Shown: piece by piece, positions 1 to 9,003 of the stretch
How positions within the stretch are numbered: the first letter of the stretch is position 1
Layout of the letters: every line of letters starts with the position of its first letter
Assembly: GCA_018268895.1 (NCBI GenBank)
Contig: JAFDVP010000012.1
Location: 372,001 to 436,000 of the forward strand
DNA length: 64,000 nt
Origin: Acidobacteriota bacterium
GTDB taxonomy: Bacteria > Acidobacteriota > Terriglobia > Terriglobales > Acidobacteriaceae
Direction of reading: 5' to 3'
Position numbers and translations under genes: made by a program
The notes under the pieces: model-generated
The model's input: the letters and a program-made list of their open reading frames with translations, nothing else
Databases searched by the model: none
Told to the model about the DNA's origin: nothing

Positions 1-807
1 ACCCGCGATCTCGGAGCCGATCGAAAGCCCGTGACCATGCATGAACTCGCAGTCGGTGATGGTGATGTTGCGACTCGGCTCATCCGGCCCGGGCGAGTTG
101 ATGATGCCGCTCTTGATGGCAATGTTGTCGTCGCCCACGTCGGCGTATACATGGTCGATCACCATGTTCGACGAGCTGAACGGATCGATCGCGTCCGTGT
201 TCGGCGAGTGCTGCGGCGCCAGGATGCGCACGTTCCTGATGACCATCTGGTCGGTGTAGTACGGCACCACCTGCCAGCTCGGCGAGTTCTGAATGGTGAC
301 GCCCTCGATCTTCACGCGCTTGCAGTGATCGAAGACGACAAGACGCGGGCGGAAGGTGACCTCGCCGACGATGCCTGCCCCCTTCGTCCTGCGCGCCTCC
401 TCCCACCAACTCTCGCCGTTGCCGTCGATGGTGCCGCTGCCGGTGATGGCAATGTCCTCGGCGTTCTTTGCACTGACCAGCGATTGCGTTCCCGGCGCCT
501 TGAACTCTGTGATCGCAGGATAGTCCGCGTGGTCCGGCGAACCCAACAGCGTCGTGCCCTTGTCGATGTCCAGCGTCACCTGGCTGCGAAGCACGATCGG
601 CCCGGAGACGAACGTCCCTCCCGAAAGCTTCACCGTCCCGCCGCCCGCCCCCGAGCACGCATCGATCGCCGCCTGGATGGCCTTCGTATTCTTCGTAACG
701 CCGTCGGCCCTGGCTCCGTAGGCCTTTGCGTCGCAGACCTTCGCGCTGGCCGGCAACGCCGCCATTAAAAGCATGGCTGCGAGCGATAGAGCGATGCGGT
801 TCGTCAT
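1..807 (-). CDS. Secreted polygalacturonase, GH28, 3' end cut by window edge
   Basis: The reading frame opens with ATG at 807 and stays open to base 1, giving the first 269 residues. A signal peptide (residues 1-22, ending ALPASA) indicates export. The GH28 pectinase hallmarks are present in order: the NTDAID block (203-208), the GDD pair of acidic catalytic residues (225-227) and GHGLSIGSE (258-266), all inside a beta-helix-like Asn/Ile/Val-rich repeat. Known family chemistry is inverting hydrolysis of alpha-1,4-galacturonan or rhamnogalacturonan in pectin. The missing part is the last third of the helix. A perfect GntR-type palindrome lies 46 bp upstream of the start, so induction by uronate metabolites is a reasonable inference. 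The exact pectin substrate cannot be told from this fragment. Confidence 0.93.
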   Translation of the reverse strand, partial: MTNRIALSLAAMLLMAALPASAKVCDAKAYGARADGVTKNTKAIQAAIDACSGAGGGTVKLSGGTFVSGPIVLRSQVTLDIDKGTTLLGSPDHADYPAITEFKAPGTQSLVSAKNAEDIAITGSGTIDGNGESWWEEARRTKGAGIVGEVTFRPRLVVFDHCKRVKIEGVTIQNSPSWQVVPYYTDQMVIRNVRILAPQHSPNTDAIDPFSSSNMVIDHVYADVGDDNIAIKSGIINSPGPDEPSRNITITDCEFMHGHGLSIGSEIAG

Positions 808-852
808 AAACTTCCTCTTTCTGAAAGACTCAGCGTGAATCTTACATCAAAT

Positions 853-863
853 TGGTCAGACCA
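853..863. promoter_or_regulatory. GntR-family-type operator palindrome TGGTCAGACCA
   Basis: TGGTC-A-GACCA is a perfect 11-bp palindrome in the 106-bp divergent gap between the GH28 gene (start 807, minus) and the M2 peptidase (start 914, plus). TGGTnnnACCA is the general form of FadR/UxuR/NagR-type GntR operators. No GntR gene is in the window, so the regulator is unknown. The assignment is by motif only. Confidence 0.5.
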
Positions 864-913
864 CATATTCTAATCAGCGACCAGCGCAAACCCCTTCCGA
901 TACACTTGCCCGC

Positions 914-2740
914 ATGAAGCTCAAGCTTGCCGCCTCCATACTCCTCCTCAGCTGCATTGCCTGTGCGCACTCCAACGCTCCAACTGTAGATGAGGCACAC
1001 GCCTTTCTCGACAAAGCCAACGCCGAGTTGCTGGCCCTCTCCAACGAAGCGCAACGAGCACAGTGGGTGCAGGAGACCTACATCACGGATGACACCGAGG
1101 CCCTCGCCGCCAAGGCTAACGAGCGATACCTCACCCGGCAGAACGAGCTCGTCATCGCCGCGCGCCGCTTCAAGGATCTCCGGCTCCCTCCCGATCTCGC
1201 CCGCCAGTTCAAGCTGCTGAATCTCAACGGCTCACCCACCGACCCGAAGCTCGTCGCCGAGCTCACACAGATCAACACCGCGCTCGATGGCATGTACGGC
1301 AAGGGCAAGTACTGCCCGCCCGGCAAAACAGGCGACGCATGCCTCGGCATCGAGCAGATCGACGTGCTCATGGCAAAGTCCCGCAATCCCAAAGAACTTG
1401 AAAGCATGTGGGAGGGCTGGCATCGCATCGCCCCGCCCATGCGCGACAAGTACGCGCGACTGGTCGAGCTCTCCAACCGCGGCGCGAAGGAGTTCGGCTT
1501 CGAGGACACAGGCGACCTCTGGCGCTCCGGCTACGACATGACGCCCGAGCAGTTCTCCGCCGAACTCGAACGAACATGGACGCAGCTCGAGCCGCTCTAC
1601 AGGGAGCTTCACGCCTACGTGCGCTTTAAGCTCATCCAGAAATACGGCGCAGCGGCAGACCGGCCCGACGGTATGATTCCCGCATACCTGCTGGGAAATA
1701 TGTGGGCGCAGGAATGGGGCAACATCTACGACATCGTCGCGCCCAAGTCGACCTACAAGATGTACGACCTCGAAGGCGCGCTGAAGAAGCAGATCGGTCC
1801 CGTCTCAGAGCTTGAGGCCGGCAAAAAAATGGCCCGCTACGGCGAAGGCTTCTTCACCTCGCTGGGTTTCGAGCCGCTGCCGGCAACTTTCTGGGAGCGC
1901 TCGCAGTTCATCAAGCCGCGCGACCGCGACGTCGTCTGCCACGCCAGCGCGTGGGACGTCGACAACGACCAGGATCTTCGCATCAAGATGTGCATCAAGG
2001 TCGACGCCGACGACTTCACCACCGTGCATCACGAAGAGGGTCACAACTTCTACCAGCGCGCCTACCGCAAGCAGCCCTTCCTCTTCCGCAACGGAGCGAA
2101 CGACGGCTTCCACGAGGCCATCGGCGACTCCATCGCGCTCTCCATCACGCCCGATTACCTGAAGAAGCTCAAGCTCATCGACGAAGCGCCTCCGGTTGAG
2201 GCGGACATTCCGCTCCAGCTTCGCTCCGCGCTCGACAAGATTGCATTCCTTCCTTTCGGCCTGCTTGTCGACAAGTGGCGCTGGCAGGTCTTCAGCGGAG
2301 AGACCAAACCCGCGGACTATAACAAGGCCTGGTGGGCGCTGCGCGAAAAGTATCAGGGCGTCGCTCCACCGACGCCACGCGACGAAGCAAACTTCGATCC
2401 CGGCGCGAAATATCACATCCCCGCGAACGTCCCCTATGCGCGTTACTTCCTCGCGCGCATCTACCAGTTCCAGTTCTACAAGGCGATGTGCGATGCCTCC
2501 GGCTATAAGGGGCCGCTGAACCGCTGCGACTTCTACGGCTCCAAGGAAGCGGGCGCGAAGCTGAACGCGATGCTCGAGGCCGGGCAATCGAAGCCGTGGC
2601 AGGAGACGCTGAAGGCGATGACCGGCGATGACCACCTCGACGCCGGGCCGATGCTCGAATATTTCGATCCGCTGTACAAATGGTTGAAGCAGCAAAATGC
2701 GGCCAACCACGTGAAGACGGGATGGACCGCGGCTCCCTGA
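914..2740 (+). CDS. M2-family peptidyl-dipeptidase (ACE-like zinc metallopeptidase)
   Basis: A 608-residue exported metallopeptidase. An N-terminal hydrophobic signal (residues 1-18) is followed by CAHS; an LxxC-like context leaves a lipoprotein anchor possible but unproven. The zinc site is clear: HEEGH at 373-377 preceded by an extra His (HHEEGH, as in angiotensin-converting enzyme) and the third ligand Glu401 in EAIGD. Length and motif layout match bacterial M2 enzymes, which release dipeptides from the C-terminus of oligopeptides in the periplasm. It stands alone: the upstream gene is divergent, and the downstream glpP follows after 41 bp and has a different role. The ATG start directly precedes the signal sequence. 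Confidence 0.93.
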   Translation: MKLKLAASILLLSCIACAHSNAPTVDEAHAFLDKANAELLALSNEAQRAQWVQETYITDDTEALAAKANERYLTRQNELVIAARRFKDLRLPPDLARQFKLLNLNGSPTDPKLVAELTQINTALDGMYGKGKYCPPGKTGDACLGIEQIDVLMAKSRNPKELESMWEGWHRIAPPMRDKYARLVELSNRGAKEFGFEDTGDLWRSGYDMTPEQFSAELERTWTQLEPLYRELHAYVRFKLIQKYGAAADRPDGMIPAYLLGNMWAQEWGNIYDIVAPKSTYKMYDLEGALKKQIGPVSELEAGKKMARYGEGFFTSLGFEPLPATFWERSQFIKPRDRDVVCHASAWDVDNDQDLRIKMCIKVDADDFTTVHHEEGHNFYQRAYRKQPFLFRNGANDGFHEAIGDSIALSITPDYLKKLKLIDEAPPVEADIPLQLRSALDKIAFLPFGLLVDKWRWQVFSGETKPADYNKAWWALREKYQGVAPPTPRDEANFDPGAKYHIPANVPYARYFLARIYQFQFYKAMCDASGYKGPLNRCDFYGSKEAGAKLNAMLEAGQSKPWQETLKAMTGDDHLDAGPMLEYFDPLYKWLKQQNAANHVKTGWTAAP

Positions 2741-2781
2741 GGACCACGCTGCAAAATAGGCAAAATAGATCGTGAGGAAGA

Positions 2782-3381
2782 TTGGAAAAGAAAGCAACGA
2801 AACCTCTGCGCGACAAGGAAGCCTGGGACGAGGCGCTGAAAGACTCGTCGATCATTGCCGCCGTCCGTAGCGAGGAGAACCTGGAGAGCGCCCTGTCGTC
2901 GCCCGTGCGCCTGCTCTATCTGCTCTTCGGGAACCCGATGAACCTGGCACAGATGATCTCGACAGCCCGTGCGCGGGGAAAGCTGGTCCTGGTGAATGCC
3001 GATCTACTGCAAGGCTTCTCGCGCGATGCCTTCGCGGTGGAGTACCTGGCGCACTGCGGCGTCTCCGGCATCATCTCCACGCACCACGGGACATTGCAGG
3101 CCGGCCGCGCACAGGGGCTGATCACGGTACTGCGTACCTTCATGATCGACTCCGCCGCAGTTGAAGGAGGACGAAGGTTTCTTGCGAACTTTCAGCCCGA
3201 TGCCGTTGAACTGTTGCCCGCCGTCGCAGCGCCGTTGGTCATCGATCGCATCCGGGGATCGCATCCTTCGCTAAAAGTTATTGCAGGTGGATTGATCAAC
3301 GACTTGATGCAGGTCGAGAAACTGGTTCAGGCGGGAGTCGACGCCGTGTCGCTCAGCCGCCCCGATCTCTGGGTCCTTTGA
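2782..3381 (+). CDS. glpP: Glycerol-3-phosphate-responsive antiterminator GlpP
   Basis: A 199-residue protein resembling GlpP of Bacillus, an RNA-binding TIM-barrel-like protein that binds glycerol-3-phosphate and prevents termination in glp leaders. Recognisable segments are SSIIAAVRS near the N-terminus, LVNADLLQGFSRD, GIISTHHG, ELLPAVAAP and IAGGLINDLMQV, with a C-terminal AVSLSRPDLW. The start is TTG at 2782 with AGGAAG six bases upstream; no in-frame ATG fits. It is followed by a promoter, a long hairpin and then glpK-glpD-glpF, so the gene sits next to its likely targets. GlpP is best studied in Firmicutes; here it seems to serve the same role in an acidobacterium. Confidence 0.88.
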   Translation: MEKKATKPLRDKEAWDEALKDSSIIAAVRSEENLESALSSPVRLLYLLFGNPMNLAQMISTARARGKLVLVNADLLQGFSRDAFAVEYLAHCGVSGIISTHHGTLQAGRAQGLITVLRTFMIDSAAVEGGRRFLANFQPDAVELLPAVAAPLVIDRIRGSHPSLKVIAGGLINDLMQVEKLVQAGVDAVSLSRPDLWVL

Positions 3382-3414
3382 GTGAAAACGCATCCGCCGC
3401 GCATGTGGTCATGG

Positions 3415-3443
3415 TTGACAAGATAATTCGATCTTGCTACTTT
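3415..3443 (+). promoter_or_regulatory. Sigma-70-type promoter for glpKDF
   Basis: A perfect -35 TTGACA (3415-3420), a 17-base spacer and a partial -10 TACTTT (3438-3443) lie after the glpP stop. The predicted start near 3450 places the long hairpin at 3467-3555 in the untranslated leader, 200 nt before the glpK start, as expected for an attenuated leader. Confidence 0.55.
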
Positions 3444-3466
3444 CCAATCGAGCGGCATTATCCAAG

Positions 3467-3555
3467 AGAAGAGCCGTCCCCAGTCCAAAGAAATTTGCAA
3501 CTGCTCTCTCTAATGAGAGCCTTGTTGAATTTTGCGCTCTGGGGACGGCTTTTCT
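3467..3555 (+). terminator. Leader hairpin/attenuator upstream of glpK, probable GlpP target
   Basis: Arms 3467-3483 and 3539-3555 pair over 17 bp with a single G.U pair (core AGCCGTCCCCAG / CTGGGGACGGCT). The 55-nt loop folds further: CAAC/GTTG and AAATT/AATTT outer pairs and a CTCTC-TAAT-GAGAG hairpin at 3506-3519. The right arm ends in TTTT, as in a weak intrinsic terminator. Its place between glpP and glpK, downstream of a promoter, suggests that GlpP with glycerol-3-phosphate relieves termination here. A mobile palindromic repeat is the main alternative. Confidence 0.6.
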
Positions 3556-3647
3556 GCGTCTTCTGAGCGATTAAGTTCATGAGATGCCTATTGTTCTTGA
3601 GGTAAAGTGGCTCGTGGTTTCACTGTCAAGAAGGAGAGATATCTCTA

Positions 3648-5146
<1,499 letters not shown>

Positions 5147-5150
<4 letters not shown>

Positions 5151-6706
5151 GCGAGCGCGCGAAGATTCTCGCCCGGCTGGGTGAGCAGGCCGAATGGGAC
5201 GTCCTGGTGATCGGCGGCGGCGCAACCGGTCTGGGTGCAGCGGTGGAGGCTGCGTCGCGCGGCTACAGGACGGCGCTGATCGAGCGCGCCGACTTCGCCA
5301 AGGGGACCTCGAGCCGCAGCACCAAGCTGGTGCACGGCGGCGTGCGGTATCTCGAGCAGATGAACATCACGCTGGTGCTGGACGCGCTGCAGGAGCGCGG
5401 CCACATGCTGGCGAACGCTCCGCACCTCGTCCACAATCTCTCCTTCGTGGTGCCGGTCTTCGACCTGCTGGGCCTGCCGTACTACGGCTTCGGGCTGAAG
5501 GTGTACGAGCTGCTCTCGGGCAGGCTCTCATTCGGCGCTTCAAAGATGCTCTCGCGTGAGAAAACACTGGCGATGCTGCCGGGAGTGATCTCCAGCGGAC
5601 TACGCGGCGGCGTGCTCTATCACGACGGCCAGTTCGACGATTCGCGCTACGCCGTCTCACTGATGCGAACCTTCGAGAGCATGGGCGGCGTTGCGATCAA
5701 CTACGTCGAAGCGACAGGGCTGATCGAACGAAGCGGCAAGACCGCCGGCGTGCACGCACGAGATGTTGAGAGCGGCACACTCTTCGATCTGCGTGCGAAG
5801 GTGACGATCAATGCGACGGGCGTCTTCACGGAGAAGATTCTCGCGATGGATAACGACAAGGAGACACTGCTTTCTGTGAGCCAGGGCTCTCATTTCGTTC
5901 TGCCGCGCGATTTTCTGCCAGGCGACCACGCGATGATGATTCCGAAGACCTCGGACGGTCGCGTGCTATTTGCCATCCCGTGGCACGGCGCGACCGTGGT
6001 GGGGACAACGGACGAAGCCGTGGAGACGCCTTCGGTCGAGCCGCACGCGATGGCCAAGGAAAAGAGCTTCCTGATGGACCACATCGGCAAGTATCTCGGA
6101 CGCCGCCCGAAGACAGAAGAGATTCAGAGCATGTGGTCGGGGCTGCGGCCGCTGGTTCGCAAGGGTGGCAGCGCGACCTCGAAGCTCTCGCGCGACCACA
6201 CCATCGTCATCTCGCCGACGGGGCTGGTTACAGTCACCGGAGGCAAGTGGACGACGTATCGCCGCATGGGCGAAGACGCCATCAACCGCGCGGCCGATGT
6301 GGCAGGGCTACCGAAGGAACCTTCGCGCACGCGGTCGCTGCATCTGCATGGCTGGACGCAGGAGGTCGCCGAGGTCGAGTCGGAGCGTGTCTATGGCTCC
6401 GACCTTCCGGAGATCGTCGCTTTGTCGGACCGAGACCCTTCGCTGAATGCCCTGCTGCATCCGCGGCTGCCTTACCGGATGCGCGAGGTGGTGTGGGCCG
6501 CGCGGCACGAGATGGCGCGCACAGTTGAGGATGTGCTGGCGCGGAGGACACGCGCTCTGTTTCTGGATGCCCGGGCAGCGATGGAAGCTGCTCCAGCCGT
6601 AGCTGATATTCTGGCCCGCGAGCTTGGACGCAGCGAGGATTGGAAGGCGCGGGATCTTGAATCGTTCCGTACAGTCGCGCGCGGTTATGTCTATGAAGGT
6701 GAGTGA
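5147..6706 (+). CDS. glpD: Aerobic glycerol-3-phosphate dehydrogenase GlpD
   Basis: A 519-residue FAD enzyme that oxidises glycerol-3-phosphate to dihydroxyacetone phosphate and feeds electrons to membrane quinone. The N-terminal Rossmann motif DVLVIGGGATGLGAA binds FAD, then RADFAKGTSSRSTKLVHGGVRYLEQ; the second half carries GTTDEAVETPS, SGLRPLVRKGG and TGGKWTTYRRMGEDAI before the C-terminal alpha domain. TTG at 5147 is chosen because it overlaps the glpK stop (TTGA), has GAGGAGAAGG just upstream, and starts the protein close to the FAD motif. A longer in-frame opening at 5024 would lie inside glpK and encodes low-complexity sequence. The next gene, glpF, begins five bases after the stop. 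Confidence 0.96.
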
Positions 6707-6711
6707 GGTCT

Positions 6712-7455
6712 ATGGATAGTTCGTCACTGTCTCCTGCAATTGGAGAGTTCGTTGGAACGTTTGTCCTGATACTGCTGGGCAACGGCGTCGTTGCCGGCGC
6801 CCTGTTGAAACGCTCGAAGGCTGAGAACGCCGGCTGGATCTCGATCACAGCCGCCTGGGGCATTGCGGTATTTGCCGGCGTTGCGGTGAGCGCCGCGCTG
6901 GGCGATTCAGACGGACATCTGAACCCCGCGTTTACAGTCGCGTCGGTCATGATGACCGGCCACGCTGAACGGCTGTGGACATATATTCCAGCGCAGATTC
7001 TTGGTGCCCTCTGCGGCGGCATCGCCGTCTGGCTGCACTACAAGCCGCACTGGGAACTGACGGAAGACAAAGGTGCGAAGCAGGCCTGCTTCTGCACCGC
7101 GCCAGCCGTCGACAAACCATTCTGGAACCTGCTGAGCGAGATCATCGGCACGTTTTTGCTGGTACTGATCGCCACAGCGTTGTTCTCAAAACGCATCGCT
7201 CCGGCGGGAGTGGCTCCCGGGCTGGGCCCGATCCTGGTAGGCGCGCTGGTCTGGGGTATCGGCCTCTCGCTCGGAGGAACGACCGGCTATGCAATCAACC
7301 CTGCTCGTGACCTGGGGCCACGGCTGGCACACTCGATACTGCCGGTTGCGGGCAAGGGCGACTCGGGCTGGAAGTATGCCTGGGTTCCTGTCCTCGGGCC
7401 TGTGATCGGCGCGGCACTCGCGGTGGCTATCATTCGCGGACTGGGGATGCTGTAG
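6712..7455 (+). CDS. glpF: Glycerol facilitator GlpF (aquaglyceroporin)
   Basis: A 247-residue MIP-family channel with six membrane segments for passive glycerol entry through the inner membrane. The two pore loops carry NPAF (71-74) and NPARD (196-200); the Asp after the second NPA box is the usual mark of glycerol facilitators rather than water channels. The first box is NPAF, where NPAV is more usual. ATG 6712 is preferred, with AAGGTGA nine bases upstream; GTG at 6703, overlapping the glpD stop, is also in frame. It ends the glpPKDF set, so uptake, phosphorylation, oxidation and regulation of glycerol are together. No clear terminator follows. Confidence 0.95.
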   Translation: MDSSSLSPAIGEFVGTFVLILLGNGVVAGALLKRSKAENAGWISITAAWGIAVFAGVAVSAALGDSDGHLNPAFTVASVMMTGHAERLWTYIPAQILGALCGGIAVWLHYKPHWELTEDKGAKQACFCTAPAVDKPFWNLLSEIIGTFLLVLIATALFSKRIAPAGVAPGLGPILVGALVWGIGLSLGGTTGYAINPARDLGPRLAHSILPVAGKGDSGWKYAWVPVLGPVIGAALAVAIIRGLGML

Positions 7456-7544
7456 GGCTTGTGCCCGAATGAGCACTGCGTGCGCTCCTGGCTTCCCTCA
7501 GTCTGGCGTGTTTCGGCGCGCGTGTGCGGGTGGAGATAGAAAAG

Positions 7545-7584
7545 CAGATTCCTCCACTCCGCTGCGCTCCGGTCGGAATGACAA
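7545..7584. repeat. Dispersed intergenic repeat-like segment (CGCTGCGCTC type)
   Basis: The sequence between glpF and the SIS gene contains CCGCTGCGCTCCGGTCGGAATGAC-type text that resembles the segments at 8887-8910 and 40034-40054. Such short repeats are common between genes in this bacterial group. Copy number outside the window is unknown. Confidence 0.4.
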
Positions 7585-7599
7585 CCGGGTGAGGCGTGG

Positions 7600-8724
7600 C
7601 TACTCCTGCACGACGGCCTTGACGAGGTTGCGGGGGTTGTCGACGTCGATGTGGCGGGCGATAGCCATGAAGTAGGCGAGGAGCTGGAGCGGCACGACCT
7701 CGTAGAGCGGCGAGATGTATTCGGGCGCTCTGGGGACCTCGATGGCGAGGCGGCTCAGCTCCGCGATGCGGGTATCGCCTTCGTTGACGATGGAGATGAT
7801 GTCGGCGCCCTGCTTGTTCATGTCGCGGACGAGGTTGGCGGTCTTCTCGTAACGAAGGACGGAGTCCGGCGCCTGGGGATCGCAGGTGGCGAGTACGATG
7901 AGCGGGTTGTGGCGGCTGACCAGGGCGTTGGGGCCGTGCTTGAGCTCGCCGGTGGGGTAGCCCTCGGCCTGGATGTAGGCCGACTCCTTGAGCTTGAGCG
8001 CACCTTCGCGGGCTATGGGGTAGTGGACGCCGCGGCCGAGGAAAAGGAAGGTCTCGGCAGTCTGGAGAGAGTCGGAGAGCTGGGCGACCTGTTTTTCCCA
8101 GCGCGGGAGCACGGCCTCGAGCGCGGCGGGAACCTCGTAGAGATGAGCGAGGTGCGATTCGACGACTGCGCGGGTCATGCGGCCGCGGATGCGGGCGGCG
8201 TAGAGAGCGAGGAGCTGGAGGACGACGAGCTGCGTGGTGAAGCTCTTGGTCGCCGGGACGGCGCGCTCGGTTCCGGCGTGCGTGGGAAGCGAGCAGCCGG
8301 CGAGCTTCGCCATCGACGACTCGGGCCGGTTGGTGATGGCGATGGTGGAGGAGCCGCGGGCGATGGCCTCGCGCAACGCCTCGGAGGTGTCGGCCGTCTC
8401 ACCGGACTGCGAGATGACGAGGAAGCAGGGGTTCTTGAGGGTCTGCGTGGAGCGGTAGATATACTCGCTCGCGTATTCGACGTCGACGGCAATACCGGCG
8501 AGGTCTTCAAAGAGGATCTCGCCGGAGAGACCGGCGTGGCGGCTGGAGCCGGAGGCGGAGATCAGGATGCTCTCGCGGCCGACGAGCGCCTGGCGTGCGG
8601 CGGCGAAGACGTCTTCGCGGAGGCTGGTGCCGTCGGCGTAGGCCGCGAGGGTCTGAGCGATAGCCTGGGGCTGCTCGAAGATCTCACGAAGCATGGCGTG
8701 GGGGAAGTTGCGTGCGGTAGTCAT
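7600..8724 (-). CDS. Double-SIS aminosugar isomerase/deaminase, GlmS C-domain or NagB-II type
   Basis: A 374-residue protein matching the isomerase half of glucosamine-6-phosphate synthase but lacking the glutaminase domain. SIS domain 1 holds ISASGSSRHAG (55-65), SQSGETADT (105-113) and GTERAVPATKSFT (151-163). SIS domain 2 holds EGALKLKE (240-247), GELKHGP (259-265) and the C-terminal NPRNLVKAVVQE with Lys369. All GlmS isomerase catalytic residues seem present. Without a glutaminase it cannot use glutamine, so the likely role is glucosamine-6-phosphate deamination (as in NagB-II and archaeal GlmD) or Amadori-phosphate deglycation (as in FrlB). It follows the PIG-L deacetylase but is separated from it by a terminator and has its own promoter region with a palindrome. 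Confidence 0.85.
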   Translation of the reverse strand: MTTARNFPHAMLREIFEQPQAIAQTLAAYADGTSLREDVFAAARQALVGRESILISASGSSRHAGLSGEILFEDLAGIAVDVEYASEYIYRSTQTLKNPCFLVISQSGETADTSEALREAIARGSSTIAITNRPESSMAKLAGCSLPTHAGTERAVPATKSFTTQLVVLQLLALYAARIRGRMTRAVVESHLAHLYEVPAALEAVLPRWEKQVAQLSDSLQTAETFLFLGRGVHYPIAREGALKLKESAYIQAEGYPTGELKHGPNALVSRHNPLIVLATCDPQAPDSVLRYEKTANLVRDMNKQGADIISIVNEGDTRIAELSRLAIEVPRAPEYISPLYEVVPLQLLAYFMAIARHIDVDNPRNLVKAVVQE

Positions 8725-8731
8725 GAGCTTG

Positions 8732-8758
8732 TCTATACCTCTATACCAGTTTAACTGG
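8732..8758 (-). promoter_or_regulatory. Palindrome and tandem repeat upstream of the SIS gene
   Basis: Two adjacent copies of TCTATACC (8732-8747) run into the perfect palindrome CCAGTTTAACTGG (8746-8758), 22-34 bases before the start codon. Read on the gene strand this is AACTGGTATAGAGGTATAGA, which resembles half of the GlcNAc-type GntR (NagR/DasR) operator ACTGGTCTAGACCAGT. The binding protein is not known. Confidence 0.45.
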
Positions 8759-8886
8759 AGCGAGGGCGGAAGGCACTCGCGGGGGATGAGTTTTATGGTA
8801 TCGCGAATGGCAGACCGCTTTGTTCATGGCGTGCCACACAATGGCGAATTGCGAGTATCCTTGCCGCGGCCTTCGGCTGAAGAGGG

Positions 8887-8910
8887 GATTCGCTGCGCTC
8901 AGAATGACGG
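8887..8910. repeat. Dispersed intergenic repeat-like segment
   Basis: Contains TTCGCTGCGCTCAG (8889-8902), identical to 40041-40054, followed by AATGACGGGAT that recurs at 8921-8931. It belongs to the same short repeat family as 7545-7584. Confidence 0.45.
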
Positions 8911-8957
8911 GATATAAGGGGAATGACGGGATTCGGGCGAATGACCGAATCTCAGGT

Positions 8958-8993
8958 AAAAAATGCGGTGCAAGAGGCCACCCCTTGCACCGC
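8958..8993 (-). terminator. Intrinsic terminator of the PIG-L gene
   Basis: On the minus strand GCGGTGCAAG (8993-8984) pairs perfectly with CTTGCACCGC (8974-8965) around a 9-base loop, then AT and six T residues. It lies just past the stop of the PIG-L gene at 9004 and separates it from the SIS gene. Confidence 0.85.
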
Positions 8994-9003
8994 TGTGGAG
9001 AAG

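Noticed and set aside
1805..2797. 330-codon minus-strand frame opposite the M2 peptidase
   Set aside because: It has no recognisable motif, while the plus strand encodes a complete zinc peptidase.
3378..3566. 62-codon frame between glpP and glpK
   Set aside because: It lies over the promoter and the leader hairpin, and its sequence is dictated by those elements.
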